Shown: positions 9,123 to 18,705, numbered from the stretch's first letter. The stretch: DNA of 64,000 nucleotides from Pseudoalteromonas byunsanensis (GCF_001854475.1 NZ_MNAN01000026.1:62001-126000); one strand, 5' to 3'. Notes: generated from the letters alone by a model not told the origin. A program made the numbers and translations.

Positions 9123-9752
9123 CTATGGCTTATTTTTATCACGACGGATAAACCATATAAATATGATTGCAAAGAGCAGTAAGCAGAACAGCAAAATAGC
9201 GGTGGTATAATGGGTGTCTTGCTGCGGCTGTTCTGGTACTTGGTATTCAGGTTTAAAGTCAAATAATAGAGCTGGTCCTAGCGCAAACTCCTTAAGTTGA
9301 CCAGATTTTGTGCCGAATTGCGCTGAAGCAATGGTAATATGCGCCAAACCAGTTCGGTTGATTGACTTTAATTTCACTCCAGCGATACGGCCACTGCCTT
9401 TAACCTCATTAGCCGGTGCTACTTGGCTCACAACATAAGCGGCCGTTCCTGTCACTGTCTCAGCTGAGTTATGAAGTACAAATATGCTGTCGTTGTCAAA
9501 AAAGTTACCATGTTCAATTTGAACGCCTTCTTTATTTGGGTTTTGGTCAATGAATTCAAATTTGTTGGCGTCAAACTCAAGCTTTAAATCTACGCCATAT
9601 AAGGCTGGCAAATTATCACCCTGTATATCGACATAGAACTCGCTACCCAATTTAACCTGTTCACTTGGTGTCACTAAGTACACTCGGCCTTTTTCAGTTG
9701 CCCACGCATTAACCGCTGTTATTAGTGATAAAATAAATATTATGCTTTTCAT
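9123..9752 (-). CDS. Cohesin-domain protein anchored by a C-terminal membrane helix
   Basis: 209-aa exported protein. A signal peptide (about 1-18, ending NAWA) is followed by a single cohesin-like beta-sandwich domain (about 20-150). The VYLVTPSEQVKLGSEFYV start and the GVDLKLEFDANKFEF strand are characteristic of the family. A Pro/Gln-rich linker and one transmembrane helix (about 183-203) ending in positively charged RRDKNKP follow. Topology therefore puts the cohesin outside the inner membrane. Cohesins bind dockerins; the neighbouring upstream gene on the same strand carries a dockerin, so the two are probably partners. Outside cellulosome producers such pairs are poorly studied. Confidence 0.75.
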   Translation of the reverse strand: MKSIIFILSLITAVNAWATEKGRVYLVTPSEQVKLGSEFYVDIQGDNLPALYGVDLKLEFDANKFEFIDQNPNKEGVQIEHGNFFDNDSIFVLHNSAETVTGTAAYVVSQVAPANEVKGSGRIAGVKLKSINRTGLAHITIASAQFGTKSGQLKEFALGPALLFDFKPEYQVPEQPQQDTHYTTAILLFCLLLFAIIFIWFIRRDKNKP

Positions 9753-9825
9753 AAGATTCTCGTTCTGAAAATATGGGCTTTTGCACGTATGCGCAAAAAC
9801 CCAAATTCAGATTTATAGTTTGAAG

Positions 9826-10392
9826 TTACAACTGTTGAGGGCCAGACTTACCGTAATTGTTACCCAGAATGGTTAAATCCTGAATATTTATTTGCTCGTC
9901 GCGGTTATAGTCAGCTTCTAAGACATAATTTGGACCGTCGGCTTTTGTACTGCGATATGAGGCTAACAGCAAGGTTAGGTCTGCAATATTTATTTGTTTA
10001 TCTTTGGTTATATCTCCGCCAATCAGACTTATAGTACCTAACTCGGTTGTCAAATCACTTTCAGCCAACTGCAAGGTTTTTTCAGCGGGTAAAAAACCAT
10101 TAACTTCTATGCGAATGATTGCTTCGCCAGGTCTAGTATGTGCTTCAAAACTCCCATCAGCGTTTATCTGTACAAGTACGTCATTCATATAAACACGAAT
10201 ACCGTCATAATTGCCGTCAATAGCTAAATGTGAGACATTTCCCATAACTCGCAATGCTTCTTTGTCTTCATAATGTGAACGTATAATAGTTATTAGCGTT
10301 TGTTGTCTTATCGCTGAAGTACGCCTGTTGTATAGAAAACTATTTGAGTCATGTTGTGATTGGCTGGTGTACAGGCATTGGACGCAGTCCAT
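9826..10392 (-). CDS. Dockerin type I domain protein, probably 5'-truncated
   Basis: The C-terminal 65 residues form a dockerin type I domain: two EF-hand-like Ca-binding repeats, GDITKDKQINIADLTLLL and ADYNRDEQINIQDLTILG, with D/N/D...D ligands in each loop. The preceding part (about 50-120) looks like a small beta-sandwich. The first roughly 50 residues look non-coding in composition, carry no signal peptide and overlap the gamma-glutamyltransferase leader region; translation could begin at Met50 (10245). A dockerin should be exported to meet the cohesin next door. The missing signal therefore suggests this is the surviving 3' end of a larger secreted protein, or that the true start is mis-set. 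It lies 73 bp upstream of the cohesin gene on the same strand. Confidence 0.6.
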   Translation of the reverse strand: MDCVQCLYTSQSQHDSNSFLYNRRTSAIRQQTLITIIRSHYEDKEALRVMGNVSHLAIDGNYDGIRVYMNDVLVQINADGSFEAHTRPGEAIIRIEVNGFLPAEKTLQLAESDLTTELGTISLIGGDITKDKQINIADLTLLLASYRSTKADGPNYVLEADYNRDEQINIQDLTILGNNYGKSGPQQL

Positions 10393-10454
10393 TGTTTAGG
10401 CTATTTTTTCGTGCCACACTGCTAGGCAGTATAAAGAACATAAAGGAAGTCGTT

Positions 10455-12197
10455 ATGCATCAGATCAAAGCATTACTTTGGTGTTGTACAGTGTTGTTGT
10501 GTGTGGGTGAGGCGCTAAACAACACGGCATTTGCTGATGAATCACCGATTTATAGCTCAATGGCGACCGCACAGCCTGTTTGGGCTGAACATGGCATGGT
10601 GTCGAGTCAAGAAGCATTGGCCAGTCAGGTTGGTGTTGAAATACTTAAGCAAGGCGGTAACGCCGTGGATGCAGCGGTTGCTGTTGGCTTTAGTTTGGCT
10701 GTAACGCTACCTAGAGCAGGGAATATAGGTGGCGGAGGCTTTATGTTGGTTCACTTGGCTAAAGAGAATAAAACTATTGCTATTGACTACCGAGAAATGG
10801 CGCCAAGTTCTGCACATAAAGACATTTTCGTAGACGAAGAAGGTAATGTAGACCCTCAGCTTAGCTTAGCTCATGGCCTAGCAGTCGGAGTGCCCGGTAC
10901 AGTGATGGGCATGGAATTGGCCCTCAAAAAGTATGGCACTATGACACTTAGTCAGGTTATTCAACCTGCTATCCGTCAAGCTAAAAAGGGGATAAAAGTT
11001 ACTTCCAGTCTCGCTAACTCCCTTTCACATCCGTTTATTAAAAAGCGCATGCTAGAAGTCCCAGCTTCAAAGGCGATATTCTACAAGCAAGATGGTAGTA
11101 GTTATCAGCCAAACGAATGGCTGGTTCAAAGGGATTTGGCCCATTCGTTGGAGCTTATTGCCAAACAAGGCAGTGCAGGTTTCTATCAAGGAGAAACGGC
11201 AAAAAAAATCGTTGCAGCAGTCAAGGCTGCGGGTGGCATAATGACTTTGGAAGATCTAAAAAACTACCGAGTGGTTGAGCGCAAGCCAGTAACAGGCAGT
11301 TATCGTGGTTATGATGTCGTTTCTATGCCACCACCATCATCGGGTGGGGTGCATATCATAGAGATGCTTAATATGCTTGAGTTCTACCCTGTGAGTAAGC
11401 TTGGTCATAACAGCGCGGCCAGCATTCATTTATTGGCCGAAGTGATGAAACGCGCTTATGCCGATAGAAGTGAATACCTTGGCGACCCAGACTTTTATGA
11501 TGTGCCCTTAAAAGCACTCACAGATAAAAGTTATGCAAAGAGCCTAACTAAACAGATTAAGGCCGATAGAGCTACTCCTAGTAGTAAAATAAAGCCCGGC
11601 AAATTACAGCCTTATGAGAGCGATCAAACTACACATTATTCGGTCGTTGATAAGTGGGGGAACGCTGTAAGCAATACATACACACTCAATTTTAGCTATG
11701 GCTCTGGTATCGTTGCCGATGGAACTGGGATTTTATTAAATAATGAGATGGATGACTTTTCTGCCATGCCGGGCGTCCCCAACGGCTTTGGCCTTATTGG
11801 TGGAGAAGCTAACGCAGTTGAAGGCAACAAGCGTCCACTTAGTTCAATGACACCAACTATCGTGATGAAAAACGGCAAACCGTTTTTAGTTACAGGTAGC
11901 CCCGGTGGTTCACGGATAATTACCACAACCTTGCAAATAATTAGCAATGTGATTGATCACGGATTAAATGTTGCTGAAGCAACAGCGGCACCTCGTATTC
12001 ATCACCAGTGGTTACCGGATGAAATACGGATTGAAAAGAGTCTAAATGTTGATACACGTAGATTACTGGAAGCAAAAGGCCATCAATTGGCCGAGAAAAG
12101 CTCCATGGGTTCAACGCAAACCATAATGCTCACTGATAAAGGCCTATTTGGCGCGTCTGACCCAAGGCGAGCAGACAGTGCTGTTGTGGGTTACTAA
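10455..12197 (+). CDS. ggt: Gamma-glutamyltransferase
   Basis: Periplasmic gamma-glutamyltransferase (glutathione hydrolase), 580 aa, cleaving gamma-glutamyl bonds of glutathione and transferring the glutamyl group. The ATG at 10455 follows AAGGAAG; a signal peptide (about 1-29) precedes the mature enzyme. The autoprocessing site is intact: Thr392 begins the TTHYSVVD motif, the N-terminus of the small subunit. NNEMDDFS, PLSSMTPTIV and the oxyanion GSPGGSRI motif are all present. It is divergent from the dockerin gene. A second, more diverged homologue lies at the window's right end. Confidence 0.93.
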   Translation: MHQIKALLWCCTVLLCVGEALNNTAFADESPIYSSMATAQPVWAEHGMVSSQEALASQVGVEILKQGGNAVDAAVAVGFSLAVTLPRAGNIGGGGFMLVHLAKENKTIAIDYREMAPSSAHKDIFVDEEGNVDPQLSLAHGLAVGVPGTVMGMELALKKYGTMTLSQVIQPAIRQAKKGIKVTSSLANSLSHPFIKKRMLEVPASKAIFYKQDGSSYQPNEWLVQRDLAHSLELIAKQGSAGFYQGETAKKIVAAVKAAGGIMTLEDLKNYRVVERKPVTGSYRGYDVVSMPPPSSGGVHIIEMLNMLEFYPVSKLGHNSAASIHLLAEVMKRAYADRSEYLGDPDFYDVPLKALTDKSYAKSLTKQIKADRATPSSKIKPGKLQPYESDQTTHYSVVDKWGNAVSNTYTLNFSYGSGIVADGTGILLNNEMDDFSAMPGVPNGFGLIGGEANAVEGNKRPLSSMTPTIVMKNGKPFLVTGSPGGSRIITTTLQIISNVIDHGLNVAEATAAPRIHHQWLPDEIRIEKSLNVDTRRLLEAKGHQLAEKSSMGSTQTIMLTDKGLFGASDPRRADSAVVGY

Positions 12198-12306
12198 TTG
12201 CTGAAATATTGGCATGACTAGTTTGCCTGAAGTTCACTGTTTATTATTGAGTATTTTACATTTGTTATTATAATAGGGCGCTTCAAATAATAGGGAATAT
12301 CAAACA

Positions 12307-13254
12307 GTGAAAAAGCTATCGATAATGTTGGTGTCAACACTAATGCTTGGATGCGCGTCATCTGGCAATGAGCCAATGGAATTAACAACAACAAATTATG
12401 ATGATGACAGTTATGCAAGACGCATCATGCGTGGCATAAATATCAACAACCTTGATGATAAAGAAGTCCCCAAGGATGCGATGCAACAAGTGATAGGTCA
12501 CGGCGGAAGTTGGGCGCTTTTCTCTTACGCAAATGGTTCGTCAGGCTCAAGTGCTGCATTGACGGGGATAGCTGGGTACTTATTAGAGCCAGAAGACCGC
12601 GCCAGTAGAATTTCTATGATTGGTTTGGCGGAAGTTGACAAAGGTCAGCCAGCTACTCAAAAAGATGTGGCAGGTATGTTTGATGAAGAATTACGTCAGC
12701 TATATATCGCGATGTATGATTTGCCAAGTGAAAAAATATCGGCAATCGAGCCAACGAGCTTTAATGAATATTTTAGTTTTCAAGGACGTACGTTTCTAGT
12801 CAAAGACAATGAATACTGTGAAAATCGCCTAGATATCGCCATTAAGGGTAAAACCTTGAAAGGTCCTGGGATCTGGATTAAAAAGACGGCAGATGAGCGT
12901 TATCAAAAACTCAAAGAGGATTATGACGCGTATTACAAAAAAGAGATGGAAAAATATGGCGGATGTCTAATCTCGATTTTAGTTTCGACTAAGAATTCAA
13001 CCAGAGTGAGTGGTGAACAATACCCTTGGCTAAACAAAGATAAAGATTACATTACAGCTCATTTTGACTACTTGATGATGCCTAACGAGATTCTTACAAA
13101 GGCAATAATAGACTCTAAAGTAAAGAGCCTATATATATACACACCAGCGGTTTCATATTCTGTCGGTAAAGAGTTTGAAAAGATGGAATCTCTTGCATAC
13201 CCAACAGTAACTTCAAACTATGGCCAGTTCTTATTTGTAAAACCAAAACTATAA
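12307..13254 (+). CDS. Hypothetical lipoprotein
   Basis: 315-aa lipoprotein starting at GTG 12307, 12 nt after AGGGAA. The signal peptide ends with a lipobox MLGCASS (Cys16), so it is membrane-anchored. The body is mostly hydrophilic with a short Gly/Ser-rich hydrophobic segment (about 57-80, ALFSYANGSSGSSAALTG) and no enzymatic motif I recognise. It is followed by two hairpins and the broken P-loop kinase gene. Function unknown. Confidence 0.65.
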   Translation: MKKLSIMLVSTLMLGCASSGNEPMELTTTNYDDDSYARRIMRGININNLDDKEVPKDAMQQVIGHGGSWALFSYANGSSGSSAALTGIAGYLLEPEDRASRISMIGLAEVDKGQPATQKDVAGMFDEELRQLYIAMYDLPSEKISAIEPTSFNEYFSFQGRTFLVKDNEYCENRLDIAIKGKTLKGPGIWIKKTADERYQKLKEDYDAYYKKEMEKYGGCLISILVSTKNSTRVSGEQYPWLNKDKDYITAHFDYLMMPNEILTKAIIDSKVKSLYIYTPAVSYSVGKEFEKMESLAYPTVTSNYGQFLFVKPKL

Positions 13255-13270
13255 ATATTTGCTCGCTTTT

Positions 13271-13305
13271 ATCTGAGCTTTGCCGCAATTGCGAATAGCT
13301 CAGAT
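13271..13305. terminator. Nested hairpin after lipoprotein gene
   Basis: ATCTGAGCT (13271-13279) pairs perfectly with AGCTCAGAT (13297-13305), enclosing a second palindrome CGCAATTGCG. It lies 17 bp after the lipoprotein stop. The T-run is poor, so termination may be weak. A smaller hairpin CGCAGA/TCTGCG follows at 13320-13338. Confidence 0.5.
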
Positions 13306-13352
13306 GGTAAAATTCGTCGCGCAGAGATATATTCTGCGTGACTTTAATTTAG

Positions 13353-13865
13353 ATGTTTAACTAGTTATATATTTTTGGCGGGTTACCTGGAGTTGGAAAA
13401 ACTCAGTTGGCGAGATATTTAGCCAGTGAGATTGGTGCTGTCTATCTGCGCATCGATACCTTAGAGCAAACGATAAAAAATATCGGTTTTGACGTCAATT
13501 GTGACGAGGGTTATCAGGTCACTTTTGCGCTGGCTGCTGATAATCTCAAAAATGGTGTATCGGTCGTGGCAGATTCTATCAACCCAGTAGATGAATCCAG
13601 AAGAGCGTGGTGCGACGTTGCCTCAAAGGCCCATAGCGCATACAAAGAAATTGAAGTATTCTGCTCAAATCAAAGTGAACAACGAGCAAGAATCGAAACT
13701 CGCAAATCCGATATACCGCATTTAAGGCTCCCGGATTGGCAAAGTGTGCTCGATAGAGATTATCAACCTTGGATAACCGCTCAATATCGAATAGACACCG
13801 CAAATCAAACCCCTGTGCAAAGTAAAGCTCAGTTATTACGTTTGCTTAATATCAATACTCAGTAA
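13353..13865 (+). pseudogene. P-loop kinase/AAA ATPase with disrupted 5' end
   Basis: Small P-loop NTPase/kinase, related to zeta-toxin or aminoglycoside-kinase-like 'AAA family ATPase' proteins. Reading backwards in frame from 13407 shows a full Walker A, GLPGVGKT, at 13380-13403, upstream of the first usable start codon. Before it the frame reads ATG TTT AAC TAG TTA TAT ATT TTT GGC, so an amber codon at 13362 separates the ATG at 13353 from the domain. Either a nonsense mutation or loss of a start codon (for example TTG to TTA at 13365) inactivated it, or a rare ATT start is used. The rest (RIDTLEQ..., D-containing strand, C-terminal lid) looks intact. Its stop abuts the convergent SBP gene. 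Confidence 0.55.
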
Positions 13866-14570
13866 TTAGTTATGGATCATCTGCGCGTGAGCCATCTGTA
13901 GCGCTTCTTTTAGCTTATTTACTGTACTCTTTGGTGTACTTAAGCTTGCAACCACATACAACTCTTGATGCCTAACAACTTTATTGTGGCGAAAGTAACT
14001 TATTTTACTTGCTGTATGTTGATGATCTGGGATGTGAGAGGCATAGATGGTTTGAACTCTTCGCTTGTCTAGCATTTGCCATGCGCTGCTCATGTCCGTA
14101 ACCAGTACTAAATTAATACCGGTAACAAACCCCATGGATTTTAAAATCGTTTCTTCGTAACTGCCTCTAATGGCAACAGTGGTGTAATTAAGGGCTTCTT
14201 TTGTTGAACTAATTTCAATGTCATTATCTCGGTTTGAATAAAAGCTATACTCCAGTGTCGTGAATTTATACAGCCAGTTAAACAAAGGGGCACGCTGAGT
14301 GGTTTTAGCCATCGAAAAAAGTACAGTATTGGGTTGAGTGAGTGTGAGCTCGTAGGCGCGTGCCCAAGGGATCACATCTATTGAGCTATTAATGTTCGCT
14401 ATATCTAACGCATTTTTTACCAACTCATAAGCAATACCTGAATGGGCTTTACCATCGGTAACGACTGTGTAGGGTGGAAAATGTTCAGTAAACACGCTCA
14501 CTGTTGCGTTAGCAAAACAACAAGGAAAAATGCTGAAACTAAGCAGTAGAGCACTGATAAATCTGCACAT
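13866..14570 (-). CDS. Orphan periplasmic solute-binding protein, family 3 type
   Basis: 234-aa secreted protein with a signal peptide (about 1-22). It has the family 3 solute-binding pattern: an FTEHFPPYTV opening strand, GIAYELVKNAL helix, PWARAYELT (a signature of this Alteromonadales subgroup), and a second lobe with AIRGSYEE. No transporter genes are nearby. It ends with zero spacing against the convergent P-loop gene. Ligand unknown; amino-acid binding is typical for the family but cannot be inferred here. Confidence 0.7.
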   Translation of the reverse strand: MCRFISALLLSFSIFPCCFANATVSVFTEHFPPYTVVTDGKAHSGIAYELVKNALDIANINSSIDVIPWARAYELTLTQPNTVLFSMAKTTQRAPLFNWLYKFTTLEYSFYSNRDNDIEISSTKEALNYTTVAIRGSYEETILKSMGFVTGINLVLVTDMSSAWQMLDKRRVQTIYASHIPDHQHTASKISYFRHNKVVRHQELYVVASLSTPKSTVNKLKEALQMAHAQMIHN

Positions 14571-14748
14571 AATGAACTCACAATGTTTAACATCAACAAG
14601 TGTAGCGTGCGGTTTTTAAGTTGGCGAGTTTATCTCTCGTTCCTACAATGTGCAGTAAGCGCTTTCAGGTAAATTAGTTTGGTACATGTGGATAGTTTTG
14701 ACTTGTAGGTAGGTCAGCCAGACCAAATGGACTGACTGACGTTACTAT

Positions 14749-15300
14749 TTAATATTGTGTTTTTGGCGGGAAGTTCTCTAGTATTTCAGCAACCGTTTTG
14801 TTAATTTCAGCTTCTCGTTGTTCAGGCGTTTGTTTTGTACGTAATCGACCTTCTTTAGCCCCGCGCCACACTAACTGTTGTGAGGCGTTGTCAATTACGT
14901 CAATGATCAGAGTACCAACATCATACTCTCTGGTTGTAGTATGTGTTTGTACACCCCAGCCCCAATAGTTCCAACGAACGCCATAGGTGGTATTAAGGGT
15001 GTTGGCCTCCAATTTGCTTTCAACGGATGCATGGTAATTCACTAGCATATCTGCTTTGTCGCCCTCAACCAGAGTAATCCCTTGCGCTGAAAGGTTTTGG
15101 GAGATAGCGCTACGCACTCGTTTTTCCATCAAATCATTTATTTGATAGTCATTAATTGAGCCTTTCAAATCAGCATTAGGCGCCCAAGCAAAGGTTTTGT
15201 AATTGGCAAACTCGACTGATTTGTCATAGTCCCAGTCGGGTACGCTGGTACAGGCACTGAGTAGTAACAATGCCGACGTCATAAATAATTTTTTAATCAT
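14749..15300 (-). CDS. DUF4136 lipoprotein
   Basis: 183-aa lipoprotein. The start at 15300 is preceded by GGAGAT in the minus direction, and a lipobox LLSACTS (Cys16) follows a short signal peptide. The body matches the DUF4136 pattern: DYDKSVEFANYKTFAW near the N-terminus, a middle 'V Y V' strand region, GTLIIDVID and LVWRG strands near the C-terminus. It lies 64 bp downstream of mksB on the same strand but is not obviously part of that operon's function. It occupies the slot where mksG/jetD would be expected. Confidence 0.8.
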   Translation of the reverse strand: MIKKLFMTSALLLLSACTSVPDWDYDKSVEFANYKTFAWAPNADLKGSINDYQINDLMEKRVRSAISQNLSAQGITLVEGDKADMLVNYHASVESKLEANTLNTTYGVRWNYWGWGVQTHTTTREYDVGTLIIDVIDNASQQLVWRGAKEGRLRTKQTPEQREAEINKTVAEILENFPPKTQY

Positions 15301-15364
15301 AATGATATCTCCTTGGGTCAGCGCAACATTTGAAAGCTGACCAAAATAACCTTGCCTTGTATGA

Positions 15365-18157
15365 TCAGACTGCTTGCGCGGTGCTATGTTCCACTTCAAT
15401 CCAGTCTTTTTCGTCGACCCAGTTTTGGCTGCCATTTTTAACGCTACGAATAGGCACAATATAATCGCAACTGATCTGCGGTTTAACGGACGCAAAAATG
15501 GGCACAAACCCAAAGCTCAACGCCGTTTCAATAATGGCTTTTTGGTTTTGTGGGTCAATATCAGCGGCCTCATCAATATAAATCGGTATACGATAAAGTG
15601 CTTGTTCTTGGTCAGATAACAAATATCGTATGAACAACATACCACATAACAACTTGATTGTAATACGTGTACCATTAGAACCCGCGGAATCAATCTTGTC
15701 GAAATGTTCCGTTTCGCCTGCGCGGTTAACCACCTCAAAGCGAATATCAAACAAATCAGTAAGTGTTAGACCTGCTTTATCACTAGCAAGCTTAATCAAA
15801 TGATCTTTAGCTTCATTGACCGCCTTCTCATCACTTGGCTGCGAAGATAACAGATCAAAGTTATCACCTTGCTCGTAGTTATCAGAAGTACTTATGATGG
15901 TATCTATACTGTCTACCAGCATCTTACGAGGGATAACATTAATTTTAAATGACTGTAAATTTGAGATGCGATGTTGGCTGATCCCACGGTTGAAGCTGTT
16001 CATTTCGCGTCGCAATCGATCTAAGTCTTCACGCAGCCCTTTGATTGTTGCTGCGACCTCTGTCAAAGCGACTCGCGCTTGCCTGTCTACCGCATCACGT
16101 TCATTATCAAGATTGTGATAGGCGCTTATCAGTTTTGCGTACTTACTGGTGTCATCAGTTTCATTATCAAATTTGGTTATCCCAGCGTTATAAATGTGCA
16201 AATATGTGTTGCGTACATTAACGCTTAAGTTTCTCAACTCATTGCAGTCTTTGTTAAATTGATGAACCACCTCGGCCAAATTATCAAAATCGAGTGTCAC
16301 ATCGACAGGATAGAGTGCTTGTTTACCGCTGAAAATATCTAATGTATGGTCAATACGCTCCGACTTAACCTGTCGTAAACGGTCGCTCTGGCGCGATAAC
16401 AGATCTTGCTTACTCTTAATGATTGAGCGTCTATCAGAGATTGACCCAGCGTTGCGTTGAACATCATGTAAATACTCATCAACTTGTTCTCGCTCTGCAT
16501 TGAGTTGCTCACGCAACAATTCCTGTGCCTCAACAGATTGCAGCATAGTTTGATACTGTTCAAAACGTTTGAGTGCGCTTTCTAGGCCCATTAACTCTTC
16601 GTACAATGCATCGCGTTCTTGTTGTTTTTGAGCCACGTTCGCTGCCACATCACGCTGTTGCTTGAACTCAATAAGCGATTGTTGCAACGCATCAAGCTGC
16701 GCCTTAAGCTGCTCTTTGTTTTCGCCACTTTGCATCTGAACGGGGCTGAGCTTTTTGAGCTTGATGGTTGCACCAGGAACCGTCAGTTCGCCACCTTTTA
16801 CATTGGCAGAAAGCTTTTCTAAGAATTCGCCAAACGCGTCATCATCTGTGATGGTGATATCACCTTGGTTGGTGGTTGCGAAAGACAAAAGATCGGGATT
16901 TAGAATGCGAGAGATTTCTTCAACTTCTTTTAAAGACAAGTCTTCACGCATGCGTGTAAACAGATTGAACTCAAGGTTTTTAAGTTGTAGCTTTAGGCTT
17001 TTAATCTGTTTTTGAGTTTCATTGATACGGTAATCAAGCGTATGAAGACTCTGTCCCTGTGCGCTATTTATTGAAAACGATAGTTGCTCATATTCTTTTT
17101 TCAATAACTGCAGGTTAGTTTTTAATGTTGCATGATTAGTTAGTTCAAACTCTGACTTTAGCGCATGGTAGTCAATGAACCACTGCTCAATTTGGGTCTG
17201 TCGACGCTCAATGTCGCGTGATTGCTGTAAATAAAGTTGCTGCTTTTGCTCAAAATCATGCTTTTCTTGTTCAATATCTTCTAATTGTGCATTTAGTTCA
17301 GCCATATGCTCTTGTTGATAGTGATCATATTCGACTAACGCTATGTCAATTTTTGGTGCATAGGCAGCAAGTTTGCCCTTAATTGTGGCTTCACTTTCTA
17401 GCATGGTTTCAAGCGCGCTGATGGGCTCTTGCATTGACTCTAGGGCAGCCAGTTCTCGACGGGAACGATTTACTTTATCAAACGCTCGTCGCCAAACCTC
17501 ATAAAAGTCGACGCGAGAATTAGACATATGGCGCTCAAAAACCCTTAACATAAAGCGTTTTACATCGCTTGCACCAAGTTTATGCAGATTCAGGATACGG
17601 CGGAAGATTTCTTTATAGATAGCCGCATCTTGAACGTTGTTAAGTGGGATCATTTTAAGGTTTACATCACCATCGAATGGCGTTGCGCCTCCAGTTAAAA
17701 GCGCGTTTAGCTCTTGAGCTTTGAGCTCTATTGGTTTTTTGCCTTGTGCTTCTAAGTGCTTAAACAGTTTTGTGTATTTAATGATGCTTTTGCCTTCGGT
17801 AAAGTCATCAAGAGATAGTTTACCAGGGAAGCAAAAGAATTGATGGGCAAATCCGGCAATTTTGCCAAGTCCAGCAACACCTATCACCACATCGCCATGA
17901 GGGAGATTAGCTTCTAGCAAAATATAGGATTGGTCGGTAGAGAAATAGAACTTTCTGGTTTCTTCTAAGTCATGTCCATCCCATTCAGTTAATCGTAAGT
18001 CGTTAATTAAAGGAAACTGTAGGGCATTGATGACAGAACTCTTACCCGTATTATTTGGTGCGCAAATTGAAGCACTTTTGTCCAGTGGGATAACGCATTT
18101 GGCATAACCTGCTGTATTTAGCAACGCTAATTTACTTAGCCCATATAACTTACTCAT
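15365..18157 (-). CDS. mksB: MksB-type SMC ATPase (MukB-like condensin)
   Basis: 930-aa SMC-like ATPase of the MukB/MksB group. An N-terminal ATPase half carries Walker A APNNTGKSS (33-41). Two long coiled-coil regions (about 230-400 and 480-760) flank a short hinge-like region (about 400-470). The C-terminal half holds the signature-like SNGTRITIKLL and Walker B IPIYIDEAAD (857-866). As the motor of an Mks condensin it would compact or extrude DNA with kleisin MksF and MksE. Its start overlaps mksE's stop by ATGA, giving the usual F-E-B order. The fourth subunit of plasmid-cleaving Wadjet systems (JetD/MksG, a Toprim-type nuclease) is absent. Confidence 0.78.
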   Translation of the reverse strand: MSKLYGLSKLALLNTAGYAKCVIPLDKSASICAPNNTGKSSVINALQFPLINDLRLTEWDGHDLEETRKFYFSTDQSYILLEANLPHGDVVIGVAGLGKIAGFAHQFFCFPGKLSLDDFTEGKSIIKYTKLFKHLEAQGKKPIELKAQELNALLTGGATPFDGDVNLKMIPLNNVQDAAIYKEIFRRILNLHKLGASDVKRFMLRVFERHMSNSRVDFYEVWRRAFDKVNRSRRELAALESMQEPISALETMLESEATIKGKLAAYAPKIDIALVEYDHYQQEHMAELNAQLEDIEQEKHDFEQKQQLYLQQSRDIERRQTQIEQWFIDYHALKSEFELTNHATLKTNLQLLKKEYEQLSFSINSAQGQSLHTLDYRINETQKQIKSLKLQLKNLEFNLFTRMREDLSLKEVEEISRILNPDLLSFATTNQGDITITDDDAFGEFLEKLSANVKGGELTVPGATIKLKKLSPVQMQSGENKEQLKAQLDALQQSLIEFKQQRDVAANVAQKQQERDALYEELMGLESALKRFEQYQTMLQSVEAQELLREQLNAEREQVDEYLHDVQRNAGSISDRRSIIKSKQDLLSRQSDRLRQVKSERIDHTLDIFSGKQALYPVDVTLDFDNLAEVVHQFNKDCNELRNLSVNVRNTYLHIYNAGITKFDNETDDTSKYAKLISAYHNLDNERDAVDRQARVALTEVAATIKGLREDLDRLRREMNSFNRGISQHRISNLQSFKINVIPRKMLVDSIDTIISTSDNYEQGDNFDLLSSQPSDEKAVNEAKDHLIKLASDKAGLTLTDLFDIRFEVVNRAGETEHFDKIDSAGSNGTRITIKLLCGMLFIRYLLSDQEQALYRIPIYIDEAADIDPQNQKAIIETALSFGFVPIFASVKPQISCDYIVPIRSVKNGSQNWVDEKDWIEVEHSTAQAV

Positions 18158-18705
18158 ACTTCATCCTCGAGTCCGTCAAAACTATCTTCATTTACTTCCA
18201 TTAGTGCATCTATGTAGCGATAGATAGGCGCTAAATGCATAAAACCTTGTTCAACCTCTTTTGCAAGACCCAACCTCACCATTCTCAAATACACGTCTTT
18301 GCGTAAGTCTGAGCCAGAGAAGATTTCTAGCTGATCAAACAAGTGTTTATTTAACTGTACTAAGGTCTGCATCAATTCCAGATCTGCTGTTTCGTCAAAT
18401 AAGGCGCGTAATGGGTCTTTACCCTGATTCGCATAGTATTCAATAAGAATAAAAACAGTCAACGCAATGGCGCGCGAAATTTTACCCATATTCGGGGTGC
18501 TCTCATCACTTGCGAGATAATAAAATCCGCGTCCGTCGTGTTGTAAGTCGTGACCTAAGGCACTGAATAGTGCTTGGTAAGCATCTATATTTTGGTCGAG
18601 TTGTTGCCAAAGAGTGGTGTCTTGTTCGCTGATATGATAACCGCTCACTAATTTCTTATTAATAGCTTGCAATTCAGTCAGCTCTGATAAGTTAATCTGC
18701 GTCAT
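18154..18705 (-). CDS. mksE: MksE-type condensin subunit
   Basis: 183 aa from the ATG at 18705, which overlaps the mksF stop by 14 bp; a longer reading frame begins at 18750 but has no better ribosome site. The acidic, largely helical protein shows two winged-helix-like segments, as in MukE/MksE. It sits between the kleisin and SMC genes with overlaps at both ends, so the three are surely co-transcribed. Identification rests on position, size and helical pattern more than on a signature motif. Confidence 0.7.
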   Translation of the reverse strand: MTQINLSELTELQAINKKLVSGYHISEQDTTLWQQLDQNIDAYQALFSALGHDLQHDGRGFYYLASDESTPNMGKISRAIALTVFILIEYYANQGKDPLRALFDETADLELMQTLVQLNKHLFDQLEIFSGSDLRKDVYLRMVRLGLAKEVEQGFMHLAPIYRYIDALMEVNEDSFDGLEDEV

